Part shown: piece by piece, positions 61,230 through 64,000 of the stretch
Position numbering within the stretch: the first letter of the stretch is position 1
Layout of the letters: each line of letters begins with the position of its first letter
The notes under the pieces: generated by a model
Seen by the model: only the letters and a program-made list of their open reading frames with translations
The model's database searches: none
What the model was told of the DNA's origin: nothing
Origin: PWPR01 sp046542315
GTDB lineage: Bacteria; Bacillota; UBA994; PWPR01
DNA: 64,000 nucleotides
Direction of reading: 5' to 3'
Assembly (NCBI GenBank): GCA_046542315.1
Contig: JBKHBO010000003.1
Coordinates: 1 to 64,000, forward strand
Made by a program: the position numbers and the translations under genes

Positions 61230-61991
61230 ATGGAAATTATAGATAAAATAACTAGCTTAAAACAATACTTTTTAATGAACATTAATGATTTAGATGCAAA
61301 AGACTTAATCTATCATTTATCACAAATTAATGCTGTGGACGTTTTTCATATTACAGACGAGTTGGAGATATTAAACTATCATTTAAATGAAGAAAACAAC
61401 GAAGAGTTTTATGAGAAAACATTAGAGTCAGGGTTTATGGAGTTAAATGATTTTTCATTTGATATAACTACTCCTGTTGTCAAAGAATATGATGTTGGTC
61501 AAAGGGCTTTGTTGTATGACAACAAAGACTGGAGCATATTAACCAATGTTTATGCGATCCCACTTGTAAAAAATGGACAAGATTATGAGCACCTTATATT
61601 ATTTAAATATGAAGATCAATTTGAGCAAGACTTTATATACTTTGCAATTATTATTAGTTTGATTTTTTCAGTATTAGTTCAAAGTAAAATAAAAGACTTC
61701 AAAAAGAACAAAGATGAAAGCAAACAAAAAGTTCAGATTGCCATTGATGCTCTTTCATATTCTGAAATGCAAGCAGCGAAGCATATATTAGATAAAATTG
61801 AAGGATCAGAAGGATATTTAGTTGCATCGAAAGTAGCTGATAAATTTGAAATAACTAGATCAATCATTGTAAATGCTTTAAGAAAGTTAGAAAGTGCAGG
61901 TTTAATTAAGTCTAAATCACTAGGAATGAAGGGAACTCATATAAAAATACTCAATGAGGACTTGAAGGATATATTAAATATAAGAGATTAG
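61230..61991 (+). CDS. codY: CodY-family global transcription regulator with divergent sensor domain
   Basis: 253 residues. The C-terminal winged helix is strongly conserved: GYLVASKVADKFEITRS and IVNALRKLESAGLIKSKS (about 195-230), then LGMKGTHIKILN. CodY normally senses GTP and branched-chain amino acids through its N-terminal GAF domain. Here the first 150 residues match the family weakly, and a strongly hydrophobic stretch (FIYFAIIISLIFSVLV, about 135-150) replaces the usual helix. DNA-binding specificity is probably kept, but effector binding is uncertain. Last gene of the topA-hslU operon; ATG has AGGG about 6 nt upstream. Confidence 0.9.
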   Translation: MEIIDKITSLKQYFLMNINDLDAKDLIYHLSQINAVDVFHITDELEILNYHLNEENNEEFYEKTLESGFMELNDFSFDITTPVVKEYDVGQRALLYDNKDWSILTNVYAIPLVKNGQDYEHLILFKYEDQFEQDFIYFAIIISLIFSVLVQSKIKDFKKNKDESKQKVQIAIDALSYSEMQAAKHILDKIEGSEGYLVASKVADKFEITRSIIVNALRKLESAGLIKSKSLGMKGTHIKILNEDLKDILNIRD

Positions 61992-61996
61992 AATGC

Positions 61997-62025
61997 TTGC
62001 TAGTGATTGTATCATATGATATAAT
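61997..62025 (+). promoter_or_regulatory. Strong sigma-A-type promoter of rpsB-tsf
   Basis: TTGCTA (61997-62002) and perfect TATAAT (62020-62025) with a 17-nt spacer, plus an extended -10 TG at 62017-62018. The start site would be near 62032, leaving a leader of about 106 nt. Confidence 0.85.
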
Positions 62026-62045
62026 TACTCGGGTATAAAAACACA

Positions 62046-62109
62046 CATTCATTGATAGAAGGGCGGGTGCTCTTGAAAAAGAGAGTTGCCTAACTAGCCG
62101 ATATGAATG
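62046..62109 (+). ncRNA. Structured rpsB leader, probable S2 autoregulatory element
   Basis: Outer stem CATTCAT (62046-62052) with ATGAATG (62103-62109), a GGC/GCC pairing (62062-62064 with 62097-62099), and an inner hairpin CTCTT-GAAA-AAGAG (62070-62083) with a tetraloop. The nested layout directly upstream of rpsB is what an S2-binding leader would look like; binding itself is inference. Confidence 0.55.
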
Positions 62110-62137
62110 GAGGAAAAAACCAAGGAGGAATTTATTA

Positions 62138-62878
62138 ATGTCAGTAGTAACAATGAAACAATTATTAGAATCGGGTGTGCATTTTGGTCATCAAACACGA
62201 AGATGGAATCCAAAAATGGACCGTTATATTTTTACCGAAAGAAACGGTATCTATATAATTGACCTTCAACAAACAGTTAAAATGGTAGAAGATGCATATG
62301 ACTTTATCAGAAACGTAGCAGCAGAAGGAAATAACGTCCTTTTTGTTGGTACAAAAAAGCAAGCTAGAGATAGCATTGAAGAAGAAGCTGAAAGATGTGG
62401 TATGCCATATGTGAGCCAAAGATGGCTTGGAGGCACACTTACTAATTTTCAAACAATTAATAAGAGGATTAGAAGACTTCACCAACTGAATGAAATGGAA
62501 GAAGACGGTAGTTTAGAAATTCTGCCTAAGAAGGAAGTTGGAGAATTACTTAAAGAGAGAGATAAATTAGAGAAGTTTTTAGGCGGAATTAAAAATATGA
62601 AAGATCTGCCTGCAGCGATATTTATTGTAGACCCTAGAAAAGAGAATATTGCAATAAAAGAAGCAATTAAACTTGGTATACCAATAGTTGCAATTGTTGA
62701 TACAAATTGCGACCCAGATCTAATTGATTATGTAATTCCTGGCAATGATGATGCAATAAGAGCAGTAAAGCTATTTTCATCAATAATTGCAGATGCAGTA
62801 TTAGAGGGTAATCAAGGAGCTTCTGCTGAAGAAATGGATAATAATCAAGACGAATTTTTAGAAGAAATAGAAGAATAA
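62138..62878 (+). CDS. rpsB: 30S ribosomal protein S2
   Basis: 246-residue small-subunit protein. It starts MSVVTMKQLLESGVHFGHQT and contains FVGTKKQARDSI, RWLGGTLTNFQT and DPRKENIAIKEA. AAGGAGGAA precedes the ATG. The C-terminal tail is acidic. It has its own promoter and structured leader; tsf follows at 16 nt. Confidence 0.98.
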   Translation: MSVVTMKQLLESGVHFGHQTRRWNPKMDRYIFTERNGIYIIDLQQTVKMVEDAYDFIRNVAAEGNNVLFVGTKKQARDSIEEEAERCGMPYVSQRWLGGTLTNFQTINKRIRRLHQLNEMEEDGSLEILPKKEVGELLKERDKLEKFLGGIKNMKDLPAAIFIVDPRKENIAIKEAIKLGIPIVAIVDTNCDPDLIDYVIPGNDDAIRAVKLFSSIIADAVLEGNQGASAEEMDNNQDEFLEEIEE

Positions 62879-62894
62879 TTACGGGGGTTTAACA

Positions 62895-63539
62895 ATGGTA
62901 ACAACAGATATGATCAAAGAATTAAGAACTTTAACTGGTGCAGGGATATTAGATTGCAGAAATGCACTAAGAGAATGTGAAGGCAATGTTGAAGAAGCTG
63001 TTGATTATTTGAGAGCAAAAGGGTTAGCTTCTGCAGCAAAAAAATCTGGCAGAATTGCTAGTGAAGGTGTTGTAACTTCATATATTCATGGTAATGGAAA
63101 GATTGGCGTTTTAGTTGAAGTCAACTGCGAAACAGACTTCGTTGCTAAAAATGAAGATTTTCAAAATTTAGCTAAAGACATTGCAATGCAAATTGCAGCT
63201 GCTAGACCTGAGTATGTAAGAAGAGAAGAAGTACCAGCTGAAGTAATTGAAAAAGAGAGAGCAGTTATTAAAGAAATGACTTTAAATGAAGGCAAACCAG
63301 AACACATAGTCGATAAAATTGTTGATGGTAGAATGAATAAATTCTTTAACGGAATTTGCTTGTTAGAGCAGCCTTTCATTAAAGATACTGATAAGACTGT
63401 TGAAGACTTATTAAAAGAAAAGATTGCTGCTATTGGAGAAAACATCCAAGTTAGACGTTTTACTCGATACGAAATGGGAGAAGGTATTGAGAAAAAACAA
63501 GAAGACTTTGCTGATGAAGTAGCATCTATGATAAAGTAG
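62895..63539 (+). CDS. tsf: Translation elongation factor Ts
   Basis: Nucleotide exchange factor for EF-Tu. N-terminal UBA-like domain (IKELRTLTGAGILDCRNAL), then VEVNCETDFVAKNEDF of the core domain. At 214 residues it is the short version found in many clostridia (about 300 in E. coli), having one core subdomain reduced. GGGG-type site upstream of ATG. A terminator follows. Confidence 0.97.
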   Translation: MVTTDMIKELRTLTGAGILDCRNALRECEGNVEEAVDYLRAKGLASAAKKSGRIASEGVVTSYIHGNGKIGVLVEVNCETDFVAKNEDFQNLAKDIAMQIAAARPEYVRREEVPAEVIEKERAVIKEMTLNEGKPEHIVDKIVDGRMNKFFNGICLLEQPFIKDTDKTVEDLLKEKIAAIGENIQVRRFTRYEMGEGIEKKQEDFADEVASMIK

Positions 63540-63546
63540 TAAATTA

Positions 63547-63575
63547 GGGAACACACTTTTTGTGTTCCTTTTTTT
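63547..63575 (+). terminator. Intrinsic terminator after tsf
   Basis: GGAACACA (63548-63555), 5-nt loop, TGTGTTCC (63561-63568), then seven T. It separates rpsB-tsf from pyrH; no strong promoter is visible in the 64 nt before pyrH, so read-through or a weak promoter is likely. Confidence 0.9.
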
Positions 63576-63639
63576 AAGCAGTATTAGAGAGGAATTTAGA
63601 ATTTTTTATCGAAGCAAAATATTCAGGAGGTGCTCTTTT

Positions 63640-64000
63640 ATGGCGAGTAGTCAGTACAAAAGGATAGTTTTAAAGCTGAGTGGGCAAGCATTAGCTGGAA
63701 ATGGTTATGGTGGTATAGACCATGAAGTTATAGGTTGTATTGCCAAGCAGGTAAAAGAAGTAGTAGAATTAGGAATAGAAGTGGCTATAGTAGTTGGCGG
63801 AGGCAATATCTGGAGAGGTGCTACAGGAAGTGCCAGCGGCATGGATAGAGCAACAGCTGATTATATGGGTATGTTAGCAACTTGTATTAATTCATTAGCC
63901 TTGCAAGATGCCCTAGAGAGAATCGATGTTGTAACTAGAGTCCAAACTGCTATAGAGATGCGTGAAATAGCTGAACCTTATATTAGAAGAAGAGCTATTA
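63640..64000 (+). CDS. pyrH: Uridylate kinase PyrH (5' part, truncated by window end)
   Basis: Amino-acid-kinase-fold UMP kinase, first 120 residues visible. Signatures are KRIVLKLSGQALAG, VAIVVGGGNIWRG and ATADYMGMLATCINSLALQD. CAGGAGGTG lies 7 nt before ATG 63640. It follows tsf as in most bacteria; frr would be expected next. The gene is open at the edge with no sign of damage. Confidence 0.97.
   Translation, partial: MASSQYKRIVLKLSGQALAGNGYGGIDHEVIGCIAKQVKEVVELGIEVAIVVGGGNIWRGATGSASGMDRATADYMGMLATCINSLALQDALERIDVVTRVQTAIEMREIAEPYIRRRAI

Overview
The window is a gene-dense, AT-rich stretch (roughly one third G+C by eye) of a Bacillota chromosome. The closest picture is an anaerobic Clostridia-type organism. 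The evidence is strong Shine-Dalgarno sites, frequent TTG and GTG starts, the order topA-trmFO-hslV-hslU-codY-rpsB-tsf-pyrH, Firmicutes-type RecJ, IreB, YlxM, RbgA and HemZ, and a complete Rnf complex. I see no tRNA, rRNA, CRISPR array, insertion sequence or prophage. Nearly everything is on the + strand; only tmcAL and an M42 aminopeptidase are on the minus strand. No gene-free stretch exceeds 300 bases.

Layout. 0-13.5 kb: recJ, apt, rel, dtd, an MBL hydrolase, a shortened hemZ, aspS, an RseC-like protein, threonine aldolase, rarA, yigZ, mnmA (DNA repair, stringent response, translation quality control, tRNA modification). 13.5-21.6 kb: alaS, ireB, an aldo/keto reductase-ferredoxin fusion, ruvX, an acidic DUF1292 protein with its own promoter and terminator, mltG, a U32 peptidase, udk and a YqeG-type phosphatase. 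21.6-26.5 kb: ruvCAB, then the queuosine genes queH-queA-tgt. 26.5-30.8 kb: a Lon-like PDZ protease converging on tmcAL, then ackA, yceD and rpmF. 30.9-43.4 kb: plsX-acpP-rnc-smc-ftsY, then ylxM-ffh-rpsP-khpA-ylqD-rimM-trmD-rplS, then rbgA-rnhB.

43.4-51.1 kb holds the most interesting module: rnfCDGEAB followed by apbE (the flavin transferase that would load FMN on RnfG and RnfD), a NusG domain II protein and a Gx-type membrane protein. RnfG is 500 residues, well over twice the usual size, and contains three tandem FMN-binding modules. Two have intact flavinylation motifs and the third is degenerate. This suggests an extended extracytoplasmic flavin relay attached to Rnf. 51.1-55.6 kb is an accessory patch: an orphan beta-class adenine methyltransferase, a membrane-anchored PP2C phosphatase, a fucose-isomerase-like protein, a 20-bp perfect inverted repeat, and the M42 aminopeptidase. 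55.8-64 kb: topA-trmFO-hslV-hslU-codY, then rpsB with a structured leader, tsf, a terminator and the start of pyrH.

Regulatory signals readable by eye include several sigma-A-type promoters with 16-17 bp spacers (alaS, DUF1292, ackA, yceD-rpmF, ylxM-ffh, rbgA, topA, rpsB) and intrinsic terminators (after DUF1292, rpmF, rnc, ftsY, rplS, tsf, and between the Lon-like protease and tmcAL). Oddities include a probable AUU start for rbgA, a terminator inside the last codons of the Lon-like protease gene, a terminator stem that contains the next promoter's -35 box, and a CodY with a conserved DNA-binding domain but a divergent sensor domain.
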